From: Loktanella gaetbuli
Lineage (GTDB): Bacteria; Pseudomonadota; Alphaproteobacteria; Rhodobacterales; Rhodobacteraceae
Length of the DNA: 64,000 nucleotides
Direction: 5' to 3'
Assembly: GCF_020531945.1 (NCBI RefSeq)
Contig: NZ_JAJATZ010000007.1
Location: 1-64,000, forward strand
Below, piece by piece: positions 24,601 through 33,548 of this stretch (positions within the stretch are counted from its first letter, which is position 1; the number at the start of each line of letters is the position of its first letter). Under the pieces are notes generated by a model, which saw only the letters and a program-made list of their open reading frames with translations, made no database searches and was not told the origin of the DNA. Made by a program: the position numbers and the translations under genes.

Positions 24601-25989
24601 TCAGGCGTGGATGGCACCATCGCCACAGGCGAGTGCTGCCTCGCGCACGGCTTCCGAATAGGTCGGGTGCGCGTGGCAGGTACGGGCCAGATCCTCGGCT
24701 GCGGCGCCGAATTCCATGGCGACACAGATTTCGTGGATCAGATCACCGGCCATCGGGCCGATGATATGTGCGCCAAGGATGCGGTCCGTTTCCTTGTCCG
24801 CCAAGATCTTCACGAAACCGTCGCCTGCGTGGTTCGCCTTGGCCCGTGCGTTGCCCAGAAACGGAAATTTGCCGACCTTGTAGGCGCGCCCGGCCTTTTT
24901 CAGGGTTTCCTCGGTTTCGCCGACACTCCCGACCTCGGGGTGGGTGTAGATCACGCCGGGGATCACGTTGTAGTTTACATGCGGCTTTTGACCGGCCAGC
25001 ATTTCGGCAACTGCCATGCCTTCGTCTTCGGCCTTGTGGGCCAGCATCGGGCCCTTGATCGCATCACCGATGGCGTAGATGCCGTCGACGTTTGTCTTGT
25101 AGCTGCCGTCGACCTCGATCTGGCCGCGATCCGACAGGGCGACACCCAGATCCGACAGTCCCAGACCGTCGGTAAAGGGGCGTCTGCCTGTCGCCAGCAG
25201 CACCGTGTCCGCGGTGATTTCAGCCTCTGCGTCGTCCTTGCGCATCTTGTAGCTGACGGTCGCTTTCTTGTTCTTGACGCTGACGCCCTGGACGGCGGCG
25301 CCCAACACGAACTTGATCCCCTGCTTGGTCAGCAGTTTCTGGAACTGGCGGGCGACCTCTGCATCTTGGCCGGGGGTGATGGCGTCGAGGTATTCAACGA
25401 CCGTCACTTCGGACCCCAGGCGCGCATAGACGCTGCCCAGCTCGAGTCCGATCACGCCACCACCGATCACGACCAGCGACTTGGGGATTTTCTTCAGCTT
25501 CAGTGCGCCGGTCGAGGTCACGACCGTTTCCTCGTCAACTTCGACACCCTTGAGCGGGGCAGGCTCTGACCCGGTGGCAATGATGATGTGCTTGGCCTCG
25601 TGGACCTCGTCACCGACCTTGACCTTGCCGGCCTCTGGAATGCTGCCCCAGCCCTTGAGCCAGTCGACCTTGTTTTTCTTGAACAGAAACTCGATACCGC
25701 CGGTGTTCTGGCCCACGGTCTTGTCCTTGTAGGCCAGCATGGCATCCCAATCGACGGACGGGGTTTTGCCCTTGAGTCCCATATCGGCAAAGTTGTGTTC
25801 TGCCTCGTGCAGCATGTGGGTCGCGTGCAGCAGTGCCTTGGACGGGATGCAACCGACGTTCAGGCAGGTGCCGCCCAGCGTGTCGCGGCCTTCGACGCAG
25901 GCCGTTTTCAGACCGAGCTGCGCGCAGCGAATGGCCGAGACATAGCCGCCGGGGCCGGAACCGATGATGATGACGTCATAGCTGGCCAT
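24601..25989 (-). CDS. lpdA: Dihydrolipoyl dehydrogenase (E3)
   Basis: The 462-residue flavoprotein reoxidises the lipoyl group of 2-oxoacid dehydrogenase complexes with NAD+. Visible features are the FAD loop IIIGSGPGGYVSAIR, the redox disulfide in GGTCLNVGCIPSKALL (near C43 and C48), the NAD-binding VVIGGGVIGLELGSV, and the C-terminal HAHPTYSEAVREA with the catalytic His-Glu. A GGAGG site precedes the ATG. It is the last gene of the odh series, so it most likely serves 2-oxoglutarate dehydrogenase, and may also serve other complexes. Confidence 0.97.
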   Translation of the reverse strand: MASYDVIIIGSGPGGYVSAIRCAQLGLKTACVEGRDTLGGTCLNVGCIPSKALLHATHMLHEAEHNFADMGLKGKTPSVDWDAMLAYKDKTVGQNTGGIEFLFKKNKVDWLKGWGSIPEAGKVKVGDEVHEAKHIIIATGSEPAPLKGVEVDEETVVTSTGALKLKKIPKSLVVIGGGVIGLELGSVYARLGSEVTVVEYLDAITPGQDAEVARQFQKLLTKQGIKFVLGAAVQGVSVKNKKATVSYKMRKDDAEAEITADTVLLATGRRPFTDGLGLSDLGVALSDRGQIEVDGSYKTNVDGIYAIGDAIKGPMLAHKAEDEGMAVAEMLAGQKPHVNYNVIPGVIYTHPEVGSVGETEETLKKAGRAYKVGKFPFLGNARAKANHAGDGFVKILADKETDRILGAHIIGPMAGDLIHEICVAMEFGAAAEDLARTCHAHPTYSEAVREAALACGDGAIHA

Positions 25990-26019
25990 GGGGGCCTCCG
26001 TAGGTTGTGGGGTTTGCGT

Positions 26020-26433
26020 CTAGACGACGAAAACAGACAGTAGCATGAGGATCGTGGCCAGAAAGCCGATCATCCAGATGATCGACCGCCACGGCGTCCA
26101 TCCAAAGAAATAGGCGGGAACATAGGCGATGCGCGCAACAAGATAGGTCCAGGCGCAGATTGCCGAAAATCCGGTGGCGCGGTCGGCGAGAGTGACGACG
26201 ACCACCGCGAGCGTGAGCAGAATCAGCCCCTCGAAATGGTTGTTGAGGGCGCGAAACAGGCGGCCTGTTTTCGGGCTGACCTGTTCCAGCAAGGGCGCAC
26301 CAAGGCGCTGCGGATCGCGTGGTCCCATCAACTTGCCCGCTGGCAGTTCAAGGTTTGCGCGGATTGAAACAGTTGCGAATTGCAACGCCTGTAGCAGGCC
26401 CGCGAGGGCGAGAACGGTTAATTCAGGTGTCAT
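26020..26433 (-). CDS. MAPEG-family membrane protein
   Basis: The 137-residue protein has four hydrophobic segments and the MAPEG pattern: an N-terminal helix, a short loop with MGPRDPQRL, then RLFRALNNHFEGLIL and a C-terminal YVPAYFFGWTPWRSIIW. Members include glutathione-dependent membrane enzymes, but most bacterial ones are untested. It overlaps the preceding MAPEG gene by ATGA. The tandem lies between sucB and lpdA, which interrupts an otherwise TCA-dedicated operon. Confidence 0.85.
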   Translation of the reverse strand: MTPELTVLALAGLLQALQFATVSIRANLELPAGKLMGPRDPQRLGAPLLEQVSPKTGRLFRALNNHFEGLILLTLAVVVVTLADRATGFSAICAWTYLVARIAYVPAYFFGWTPWRSIIWMIGFLATILMLLSVFVV

Positions 26434-26807
26434 AGAGCCGCAACATAGAGCCAGGCAGTGGAAAGCATACCGGCGGTCCAGACGATTGTCCGAACACCGG
26501 GCCAGCCCGCAACGTAAATGAAAGGATAGATCACCCGCGCGATCAGAAAGATCTGCGCGGACAGCAAGGCCGAACCGGTCGCGTCCAGGTTCAGCAAGGC
26601 TGCCGGGGCAAACAGCGCAAAGGCGACAATGGTATTATCCTTGGCCCGGTCCAGCCGCGCGGCACGTCCCGACAGCGGTCCCACATTATCGCGGGGCCCA
26701 AGCATCGCGCCAAACCCCTTTTGCACGATGCCCCAGGTGGCTTGGGCGTTCAACAAGACCAAGACCCACAGACCGCTCAGGATCAGGATCGTCTGAATAT
26801 CCGACAC
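26430..26807 (-). CDS. MAPEG-family membrane protein (second copy)
   Basis: This 125-residue protein is a diverged paralogue of its downstream neighbour: it shares MLGPRDN after the first helix, ARLDRAKDNTIVAFALFAPAAL in the middle, and a final YVAGWPGVRTIVW that parallels the neighbour's FGWTPWRSIIW. Four membrane segments are predicted. The ATGA overlap suggests that the two are produced in equal amounts, perhaps as a hetero-oligomer (MAPEG proteins are usually trimers). Confidence 0.85.
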   Translation of the reverse strand: MSDIQTILILSGLWVLVLLNAQATWGIVQKGFGAMLGPRDNVGPLSGRAARLDRAKDNTIVAFALFAPAALLNLDATGSALLSAQIFLIARVIYPFIYVAGWPGVRTIVWTAGMLSTAWLYVAAL

Positions 26808-26817
26808 CGGCGTCCCC

Positions 26818-27060
26818 TTATGCTGTTTTCAAAAAGCGACCGGACACTTGCGTCCCGGTCTGCTGTTCCGTTTGCAGCCAGTCTTGCGCGCGGCCACGAT
26901 CATTGACATCGAACAGACACAAGACCGTTTCTGCGTCATCCGCGTCGCGCCACATCTGCATCAGGGTCAGCCCAGCATTCATCCGCTTTTCCGTCTCGGT
27001 ATCAAAAGCGGTTTTGAACGATGCGAAGTCGTCGGTTTTAGTCGTCGTCAACAGTTGCAT
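26818..27060 (-). CDS. Small protein of unknown function, possible dimeric alpha-beta barrel
   Basis: The 80-residue reading (MQLLTTTKTDDFASFKTAFD onward) has alternating beta-like and helix segments (ADDAETVLCLFDVNDRGRAQDWL) that recall small dimeric alpha-beta barrel proteins such as antibiotic-biosynthesis monooxygenase-like domains; no catalytic residue stands out. I use ATG 27060 rather than the TTG at 27075, though neither has a strong ribosome-binding site. It sits 42 bases after the sucB stop and ten before the first MAPEG gene, so it is most likely part of the same transcript. Confidence 0.65.
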   Translation of the reverse strand: MQLLTTTKTDDFASFKTAFDTETEKRMNAGLTLMQMWRDADDAETVLCLFDVNDRGRAQDWLQTEQQTGTQVSGRFLKTA

Positions 27061-27102
27061 GTGCGTGACTTTCAATCTGGTGCAGAGCGGTACGAGTCCC
27101 GC

Positions 27103-28344
27103 TTACAGGTCCATCAGCAGGCGACGGGGATCCTCGAGCGCCTCTTTGACGCGGACGAGGAAGGTCACAGCGCCCTTGCCGTCGACGATGCGGTGGTCAT
27201 AGGACAGCGCCAGATACATCATCGGACGGATCACGACCTGACCGTTGATCGCCATCGGGCGGTCCTGGATCGTATGCATGCCTAGGATGCCGGACTGCGG
27301 GGGGTTCAGGATGGGCGAGGACATGAGCGACCCGTAGACACCGCCGTTGGAGATGGTGAATGTGCCGCCCTGCATTTCGGCCATCGACAGTTTGCCGTCG
27401 CGCGCCTTTGCACCCTTTTCGGCAATCGCCTTTTCGATGGCTGCAAAGGACATCTGGTCGGCGTCGTTGATGACCGGCACGACGAGGCCGGTGGGCGTGC
27501 CTGCCGCGATGCCCATGTTGACGTAGTTCTTGTAGACGACGTGGTCGCCGTCGATCTCGGCGTTGACCTCGGGCACCTCATGCAGCGCATGAACGCAGGC
27601 CTTGGTAAAGAAGGACATGAAACCCAGCTTTACGCCGTGCTTTTTCAGGAACAGATCCTTGTATTCGTTGCGCAGATCCATGACCGCCGTCATGTCGACC
27701 TCGTTGTAGGTCGTCAGCATGGCCGCAGTGTTCTGCGCCTCTTTCAGGCGGCGGGCGATCGTCTGGCGCAGACGGGTCATTTTGACCCGTTCCTCGCGGT
27801 CGGCCTGATCAGAACTGCGCGGCGCTGCGGGTGCGGCCTTGGGCGCATCCTTGGGCTTGGACAGCGCGTCCAGCACGTCGCCTTTCATCACGCGGCCGTC
27901 CTTGCCGGTGCCTTTGACATCATCTGACGACAGGTTGTTCTCAGCCATCAGCTTCTTTGCCGATGGCGCGTCCTCGGTGTCGCTACGGTTGCTGTCGGTT
28001 TTGGCGGCGTCGTTCTTGTAGCTATCATCGACCTGATCAACCTTTTCCGGGGCCTTTTCGGCCTTGGCGTCAGCTTTCGGGGCATCCGATTTGGTGCTGG
28101 CGGCTTCACCTTCGCTGATCTGGGCCAGCAGGGCGTCGACACCGACGGTGTCGCCTTCGGCGGCAACGATTTCAGAAAGGGTTCCGGCGACGGGCGAGGG
28201 GACCTCGACCGTGACCTTGTCGGTTTCCAGCTCGCACAGCATCTCGTCGACAGCCACGGCATCGCCGGGTTGCTTGAACCACGTGGCGACAGTCGCTTCG
28301 GTGACGGATTCGCCAAGGGTGGGGACGCGGACTTCGGTGCTCAT
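27103..28344 (-). CDS. sucB: 2-oxoglutarate dehydrogenase E2, dihydrolipoyl succinyltransferase
   Basis: The start is ATG 28344, sharing one base with the sucA stop (TAATG). The 413-residue protein has one lipoyl domain with the modified lysine at K43 (ETDKVTVEVPS), a Pro/Ala/Lys/Asp-rich linker, the E3-binding domain (KLMAENNLSSDDVKGTGKDG) and the catalytic domain ending in SYDHRIVDGKGAVTFL. It transfers succinyl groups to CoA within the odh complex. A longer open frame extends upstream antisense to nothing useful and overlaps sucA; it was rejected. Confidence 0.97.
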   Translation of the reverse strand: MSTEVRVPTLGESVTEATVATWFKQPGDAVAVDEMLCELETDKVTVEVPSPVAGTLSEIVAAEGDTVGVDALLAQISEGEAASTKSDAPKADAKAEKAPEKVDQVDDSYKNDAAKTDSNRSDTEDAPSAKKLMAENNLSSDDVKGTGKDGRVMKGDVLDALSKPKDAPKAAPAAPRSSDQADREERVKMTRLRQTIARRLKEAQNTAAMLTTYNEVDMTAVMDLRNEYKDLFLKKHGVKLGFMSFFTKACVHALHEVPEVNAEIDGDHVVYKNYVNMGIAAGTPTGLVVPVINDADQMSFAAIEKAIAEKGAKARDGKLSMAEMQGGTFTISNGGVYGSLMSSPILNPPQSGILGMHTIQDRPMAINGQVVIRPMMYLALSYDHRIVDGKGAVTFLVRVKEALEDPRRLLMDL

Positions 28345-31301
28345 TACTTGGCTCCTTTGATGTTCAGGGCTTCGGCGACAAGCGCCGCCTGTGTCGATTT
28401 GTGCTGGCTGGCCAGACCCGTGGCCGGGCTGGCGGATGTGGCGCGGCCCACGTAGGTCGGGCGCGTATGCTTGGCGTTGATGCGCGTCAGGCACCAGTCG
28501 AGGTTGGGTTCCATAAAGGTCCATGCCCCCTGGTTCTTGGGTTCTTCTTGGCACCAGATCATTTCGGCATCCTTGAACCGTTCCAGTTCCTTGACCGCCG
28601 ATTGCGCGGGGAAGGGGTAGAACTGTTCGAACCGCAGCAGATAGACGTCGTCGATCCCGGCTTCGTCGCGTGCCTCGAGCAGATCGTAGTAGACCTTGCC
28701 GGAACACATCACGACGCGCTTGATCTTGTCGTCTGCCACCAGTTGCGTGTCGGAATGACCCTTTTCGGCGTCATCCCACAAGACGCGGTGGAACGACGAT
28801 CCTGTCGTGAAATCCTCGGCGTCGGACACGGCCATTTTGTGCCGCAATAGCGATTTCGGCGTCATCAGCATCAGCGGCTTGCGGAAACTACGATGAATCT
28901 GGCGGCGCAGCAGGTGGAAATAGTTCGCAGGCGTCGTGCAGTTTGCGACGATCCAGTTGTCGTTGCCGCACATTTGCAGGAACCGTTCCAGACGCGCGCT
29001 GGAATGTTCCGGTCCCTGACCTTCGTAACCGTGCGGCATCAGACAGACGAGCCCCGACATCCGCAGCCATTTCGCCTCGCCGGAACTGATGAATTGGTCG
29101 AACATGATCTGTGCGCCGTTGGCGAAATCACCGAACTGTGCCTCCCACAGGGTCAGCGTGTTCGGTTCGGCCAGCGAATAGCCGTATTCGAAACCAAGCA
29201 CAGCATATTCCGACAGCATGGAATCGATGACTTCGTAGTTGGCCTGACCGTCACGGATGTTGTTGAGGGGGTAGTAGCGGTCTTCGGTATTTTGATCGAT
29301 CAACGCGGAATGGCGCTGGCTGAACGTGCCGCGCGTGCTGTCCTGACCGGCCAGACGCACGGGGTAGCCTTCGGTCAGCAACGAACCGAAGGCCAGCGCC
29401 TCGCCGGTGGCCCAGTCGAACCCTTTGCCGGTCTCGAACATTTCGGCCTTTGCCTTGAGCAGACGGTCGATCGTCTTGTGCGTGGCAAATCCATCGGGTG
29501 CCGTGATCAGGGCATCGCCGATTTCCGCCATTGTTTCTGGCGCGATTGCAGTCTGACCGCGCTGATAGTTGTCCTTGTCACGCGCGAGACCCGACCAGCG
29601 GCCGTCCAGCCAGTCGGCCTTGTTGGGCTTGTATTCCTTGCCGGCCTCGAACTCTTCGTTCAGCGTGGCCTGGAATGCAGCCTTCATCTCGTCGATCTCG
29701 CCCTCGGGGATCAGGCCGTCCTTGACCAGCCGATCCGTGTAGAGCGTCAGCGTCGTCTTTTGCTTCTTGATTTTCTTGTACATCACCGGGTTGGTGAACA
29801 TCGGCTCGTCGCCTTCGTTGTGACCGAACCGGCGGTAGCAGATGATGTCCAGCACCACGTCTTTGTGGAATTTCTGACGGAATTCGGTTGCGACGCGGGC
29901 GGCATGGACCACGGCCTCGGGGTCATCCCCATTAACGTGGAAAATCGGGGCCTCGACCATCAGCGCGATGTCGGTGGGATAGGGTGAGGTGCGCGAGAAA
30001 TGCGGTGACGTCGTGAAACCGATCTGGTTGTTCACGACGATATGCATGGTGCCGCCCGTGCGGTGACCGCGAATGCCTGACAGCTGGAAACCCTCGGCTA
30101 CGACACCCTGTCCGGCAAAAGCCGCGTCACCATGCAGCAGCACGGCCATGACTTTGGTCCGTTCGGTGTCATTCTTTTCGTCTTGCTTGGCGCGGACCTT
30201 GCCCAGCACGACGGGGTTCACCGCCTCCAGGTGGCTGGGGTTTGCGGTCAACGACAGGTGAACCGAATTCCCGTCGAATTCACGGTCGCTGGATGCGCCG
30301 AGGTGATATTTCACGTCACCAGAGCCTTCGACCTCTTCGGGTTTGAAGCTGCCGCCCTGGAATTCGTTGAAAATCGCGCGGTAGGGCTTGCTCATGACGT
30401 TGGCGAGGACGGACAGGCGGCCGCGGTGCGGCATGCCGATGACGATTTCCTCCAGCCCCAGCTGACCGCCACGCTTGATGATCTGTTCCATCGCGGGGAT
30501 CAGGGATTCACCGCCGTCCAGACCGAACCGCTTGGTGCCCATGTATTTGACGTGCAGGAATTTTTCGAACCCCTCGGCCTCGACCAGCTTGTTCAGGATC
30601 GCCTTGCGGCCGTTCTGGGTAAAGGTGATTTCCTTACCCAGACCTTCGATCCGTTCCTTCAGCCATGCGGCCTCGTCCGGGTTCGAGATATGCATGTACT
30701 GCAGCGCAAAGGTGCCGCAATAGGTGCGTTTCACGATTGCCATGATCTCGTTCATGGTAGCCACTTCGAGGCCCAGAACGTTGTCGATGAAGATCGGGCG
30801 ATCCATGTCAGCCTTGGTAAAGCCGTAGGATTCGGGATCGAGTTCGGGATGCGGCGTCTGCTCACGCATGCCCAGCGGGTCCAGATCGGCGATCAGGTGG
30901 CCACGAATACGGTATGCGCGGATCAGCATCAGGGCGCGCAGGCTGTCCAGCACGGCATTGCGGACCTGTGCCTCGGACAGGCCCACACCCTTTTCAGCGG
31001 CCTTTGCCTCGATCTTTTTGGCGGCGGCGGCTGGCTCCTGTGCCCACTGACCATCAAGTGCGGCCGTCAGGTCATCGTTCGGCACCGGCGGCCAGTCCAT
31101 GCGGTTCCAGCTTGCGCCGGCGGCCTCGGCCTTGGCATCGGCGGGAGAGTCGCCAAGTGACTTGAAAAACGCGTGCCAGCTTTCGTCGACCGCCGCCGGA
31201 TTGTCGGCATAGCGTGCGTACAGCTGTTCGACATATTCGGCATTGTGACCCTGCAAGAAGCTGGACCCGTGGAAAACGTCGTTGGGGGACTGGTCGTTCA
31301 T
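28344..31301 (-). CDS. sucA: 2-oxoglutarate dehydrogenase E1
   Basis: Start at 31301 (MNDQSPNDVFHGSSFLQGHN) preceded by AGGTGA; an upstream in-frame start is rejected. The 985-residue thiamine-diphosphate enzyme decarboxylates 2-oxoglutarate. Recognisable segments are RIRGHLIADLDPLG, GMPHRGRLSVLANV, HLGASSDREFDG, FAGQGVVAEGFQLS, ICYRRFGHNEGDEP and SHAHMPHG-equivalent CLMPHGYEGQGPEHSS. It has the usual length and an N-terminal segment that contacts E2. It follows sucD after a gap containing a hairpin. Confidence 0.97.
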   Translation of the reverse strand: MNDQSPNDVFHGSSFLQGHNAEYVEQLYARYADNPAAVDESWHAFFKSLGDSPADAKAEAAGASWNRMDWPPVPNDDLTAALDGQWAQEPAAAAKKIEAKAAEKGVGLSEAQVRNAVLDSLRALMLIRAYRIRGHLIADLDPLGMREQTPHPELDPESYGFTKADMDRPIFIDNVLGLEVATMNEIMAIVKRTYCGTFALQYMHISNPDEAAWLKERIEGLGKEITFTQNGRKAILNKLVEAEGFEKFLHVKYMGTKRFGLDGGESLIPAMEQIIKRGGQLGLEEIVIGMPHRGRLSVLANVMSKPYRAIFNEFQGGSFKPEEVEGSGDVKYHLGASSDREFDGNSVHLSLTANPSHLEAVNPVVLGKVRAKQDEKNDTERTKVMAVLLHGDAAFAGQGVVAEGFQLSGIRGHRTGGTMHIVVNNQIGFTTSPHFSRTSPYPTDIALMVEAPIFHVNGDDPEAVVHAARVATEFRQKFHKDVVLDIICYRRFGHNEGDEPMFTNPVMYKKIKKQKTTLTLYTDRLVKDGLIPEGEIDEMKAAFQATLNEEFEAGKEYKPNKADWLDGRWSGLARDKDNYQRGQTAIAPETMAEIGDALITAPDGFATHKTIDRLLKAKAEMFETGKGFDWATGEALAFGSLLTEGYPVRLAGQDSTRGTFSQRHSALIDQNTEDRYYPLNNIRDGQANYEVIDSMLSEYAVLGFEYGYSLAEPNTLTLWEAQFGDFANGAQIMFDQFISSGEAKWLRMSGLVCLMPHGYEGQGPEHSSARLERFLQMCGNDNWIVANCTTPANYFHLLRRQIHRSFRKPLMLMTPKSLLRHKMAVSDAEDFTTGSSFHRVLWDDAEKGHSDTQLVADDKIKRVVMCSGKVYYDLLEARDEAGIDDVYLLRFEQFYPFPAQSAVKELERFKDAEMIWCQEEPKNQGAWTFMEPNLDWCLTRINAKHTRPTYVGRATSASPATGLASQHKSTQAALVAEALNIKGAK

Positions 31302-31345
31302 CTGATCACCTGACGGTCGGACGGGCGAACCCGCCACAGTTGGAT

Positions 31346-31367
31346 GGGCAGGCCCGCTGGCCTGCCC
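31346..31367 (-). other. Intercistronic hairpin between sucD and sucA
   Basis: GGGCAGGCC (31346-31354) and GGCCTGCCC (31359-31367) form a perfect nine-base stem with a four-base loop. There is no T-run on the minus strand, so it is more likely an mRNA-processing or stability element that separates sucD and sucA expression than a terminator. Confidence 0.5.
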
Positions 31368-31375
31368 GGCTAAAT

Positions 31376-32263
31376 TTAGTTCTTGTCGATTGCGGCCAAG
31401 ACGGCCTCACCCAGCGTGGCGGGGCTGTCGGCAACCACGATGCCAGCGGATTTCATCGCTTCGATCTTGGATTCCGCATCACCCTTGCCGCCCGCGACGA
31501 TGGCACCGGCATGGCCCATGCGACGACCCGGAGGTGCGGTGCGCCCGGCGATAAAACCGGCGGTGGGTTTCCAGCGACCGGCCTTGCGCTCGTCTGCAAG
31601 GAACTGTGCCGCTTCCTCTTCGGCGGAACCGCCGATTTCACCGATCATGATGATCGAATGGGTTTCGGGGTCCGCCAGGAACATTTCCAGCACGTCGATA
31701 TGCTCGGTGCCCTTGATGGGGTCACCGCCGATGCCCACTGCTGTGGACTGGCCAAGGCCGCTGTCGGATGTCTGTTTCACTGCTTCGTATGTAAGTGTAC
31801 CCGAGCGCGACACAACACCGACGGACCCACGTTTGTGGATGTGACCGGGCATGATGCCGATCTTGCAGGCGTCAGGCGTGATCACGCCGGGGCAGTTCGG
31901 CCCGATCAGACGGGATTTCGACCCTTCCAGCGCCTTTTTCACACGCATCATGTCCAGCACCGGGATGCCTTCGGTGATGCAGATGATCAGTTCCATTTCG
32001 GCGTCGATCGCCTCGAGGATGGAATCGGCCGCAAAGGGCGGCGGGACATAGATCACCGATGCGTTGGCTTCGGTGCGGGCCCGCGCCTCGTGCACGGAAT
32101 CGAACACGGGCAGGTCCAGATGTGTCTGGCCGCCTTTGCCGGGGGTGACGCCGCCGACCATCTTGGTGCCGTAGGCGATGGCCTGTTCGGTGTGGAACGT
32201 CCCCTGAGAGCCGGTCAGGCCCTGGCAGATCACGCGGGTGTTTTCGTCTACGAGAATGGCCAT
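31376..32263 (-). CDS. sucD: Succinyl-CoA ligase (ADP/GDP-forming) alpha subunit
   Basis: The 295-residue subunit binds CoA and carries the phosphorylated histidine at about H251 (MGHAGAIVAGGKGDAESK). Other family pieces are VICQGLTGSQGTFHTEQAI, LIGPNCPGVITP and VSRSGTLTYEAV. With SucC it interconverts succinyl-CoA and succinate with substrate-level phosphorylation. An AGAGGT site precedes the ATG. Normally sucD follows sucC directly; here a sulfotransferase and a lipoprotein gene lie between them, and sucD starts 55 bases after the lipoprotein stop. Confidence 0.97.
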   Translation of the reverse strand: MAILVDENTRVICQGLTGSQGTFHTEQAIAYGTKMVGGVTPGKGGQTHLDLPVFDSVHEARARTEANASVIYVPPPFAADSILEAIDAEMELIICITEGIPVLDMMRVKKALEGSKSRLIGPNCPGVITPDACKIGIMPGHIHKRGSVGVVSRSGTLTYEAVKQTSDSGLGQSTAVGIGGDPIKGTEHIDVLEMFLADPETHSIIMIGEIGGSAEEEAAQFLADERKAGRWKPTAGFIAGRTAPPGRRMGHAGAIVAGGKGDAESKIEAMKSAGIVVADSPATLGEAVLAAIDKN

Positions 32264-32318
32264 TTTTTACCTCTTTAGCATGACGAAGGCTTCGCCATCT
32301 GGTCTGTCGTGTTGAAAG

Positions 32319-32570
32319 TTAGTTGAACGCCGTCGCGGCCGGGATCTGTCCGTCCGTCATATCGGCTGGGGTTTCGGACGGTGATCGCATTGCGGTCAAC
32401 GGCGCTGCGATGGTGACTTGCGTCGGCGCGGTCATGTCAGTTGTGGCCGCAAACCCTCCGGTGTCGCCGGATGGTGCGGCCGCCTGCGGCCCGGTCCGAA
32501 CATCAAGGCCCGCACCGCTGCACGCCGACAAAAGTGCAATCGCACATATCGGGGCAAGGATTTTCGTCAT
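32319..32570 (-). CDS. Small lipoprotein of unknown function inserted between sucC and sucD
   Basis: The start at 32570 has AAAGGA five bases upstream and yields a lipoprotein signal, MTKILAPICAIALLSAC, with the lipobox LLSAC (Cys at about residue 17). An upstream ATG at 32594 would overlap the sulfotransferase stop as ATGA. The mature 66 residues are rich in Ala, Pro, Thr and Gly, with no recognisable fold. The protein should be anchored to a membrane, probably on the outer-membrane side. Function unknown. Confidence 0.75.
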   Translation of the reverse strand: MTKILAPICAIALLSACSGAGLDVRTGPQAAAPSGDTGGFAATTDMTAPTQVTIAAPLTAMRSPSETPADMTDGQIPAATAFN

Positions 32571-32590
32571 GGTCGTCCTTTCGGGGTAGG

Positions 32591-33538
32591 TCATGGCGTC
32601 ACTGTTTCGGGCATGGTCGCGAACAGACTGTCAAGCTGCGGGAACCAGCGATTGCGGACTGCGGCATTGCCGGGACCGGTCTGGGCCAGCAGCGTTTCAC
32701 GCTGTGCATCGGTCAGGCGCAAGCGCCCACCATCGCCCAGATCGCAGGCAATCAGGCCGCGCCGCAACACGCGCATGATCGCGAACCCCGGACGGCTGTT
32801 GCCCAATCCACCGGACACGGCGTTCAGCCTGCGCATCCAGCGGCTGCCACGCGCTGACAAGGTTGCATTGCGTGTCGGGGCTTCTTGGGTGTCGGGCAGG
32901 GTGACGCCCAAGGCAGCGCAGAAATCCTGACCCAGGTCACCGCCCCGCAGCCGTGCGCGATCAAACAGGCGTACGGTGACAGCATCAGCACCCACCGCCC
33001 GTTCCCAGCGCGTCAGGAACACGGCGTAATCGGGCACCTTTTGCCGTGCCAGATAATCGTCGAACCTCTCTGCGCTGCCGTTTTTCAACTGCTGCGAATA
33101 GTTCGACAAAATCCAGCTGTCCTGCGCCCGCAGGTAGACGATGACCCGCACTGTCGTGAACCGTGCCTTGAGCCATTTAGCAAAGGTCTCGATGAACTTT
33201 TGCCCTCGCATCGGCCAGCCCAGCATCTCGCAAGAGATCAGCAATTGCTTGTCGGGGTGGTCGGCGATCACCTTGTCCAGATCGGCCTCGAGCTGGTGTG
33301 TGACACGCGCATAGTCATCTTGCCCGCGCAAGTTGAACAGGGCACGGATACCCTGATCCTTGATCGCAACGCCGACCTGATGATGGGCCGCAACCAGAAA
33401 TTCCGCATGGCTGAGTTGGGACGAGAAATTGCGATAGACGACGCCCTGGCGTTCCAATGCCGCGCGATTGCTGCGCAGCATCGACTGGATCGCGGACGAT
33501 CCAGTCTTGGGGATGCCGATGTGGGCGACAACGTCCAT
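32591..33538 (-). CDS. Sulfotransferase-like protein inserted between sucC and sucD
   Basis: The start at 33538 gives MDVVAHIGIPKTGSSAIQSM, in which PKTGSSAI matches the 5'-phosphosulfate-binding loop of PAPS-dependent sulfotransferases; the open frame further upstream lies in sucC and was rejected. A second PAPS-like strand is TVRVIVYLRAQDSWILSNY with the Arg and Ser expected for 3'-phosphate binding. The 315-residue protein has no signal peptide. The acceptor is unknown, perhaps a sugar or polysaccharide. It starts ten bases after the sucC stop and is clearly part of the suc transcript. Confidence 0.78.
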   Translation of the reverse strand: MDVVAHIGIPKTGSSAIQSMLRSNRAALERQGVVYRNFSSQLSHAEFLVAAHHQVGVAIKDQGIRALFNLRGQDDYARVTHQLEADLDKVIADHPDKQLLISCEMLGWPMRGQKFIETFAKWLKARFTTVRVIVYLRAQDSWILSNYSQQLKNGSAERFDDYLARQKVPDYAVFLTRWERAVGADAVTVRLFDRARLRGGDLGQDFCAALGVTLPDTQEAPTRNATLSARGSRWMRRLNAVSGGLGNSRPGFAIMRVLRRGLIACDLGDGGRLRLTDAQRETLLAQTGPGNAAVRNRWFPQLDSLFATMPETVTP

Positions 33539-33548
33539 CGTTATTGCC

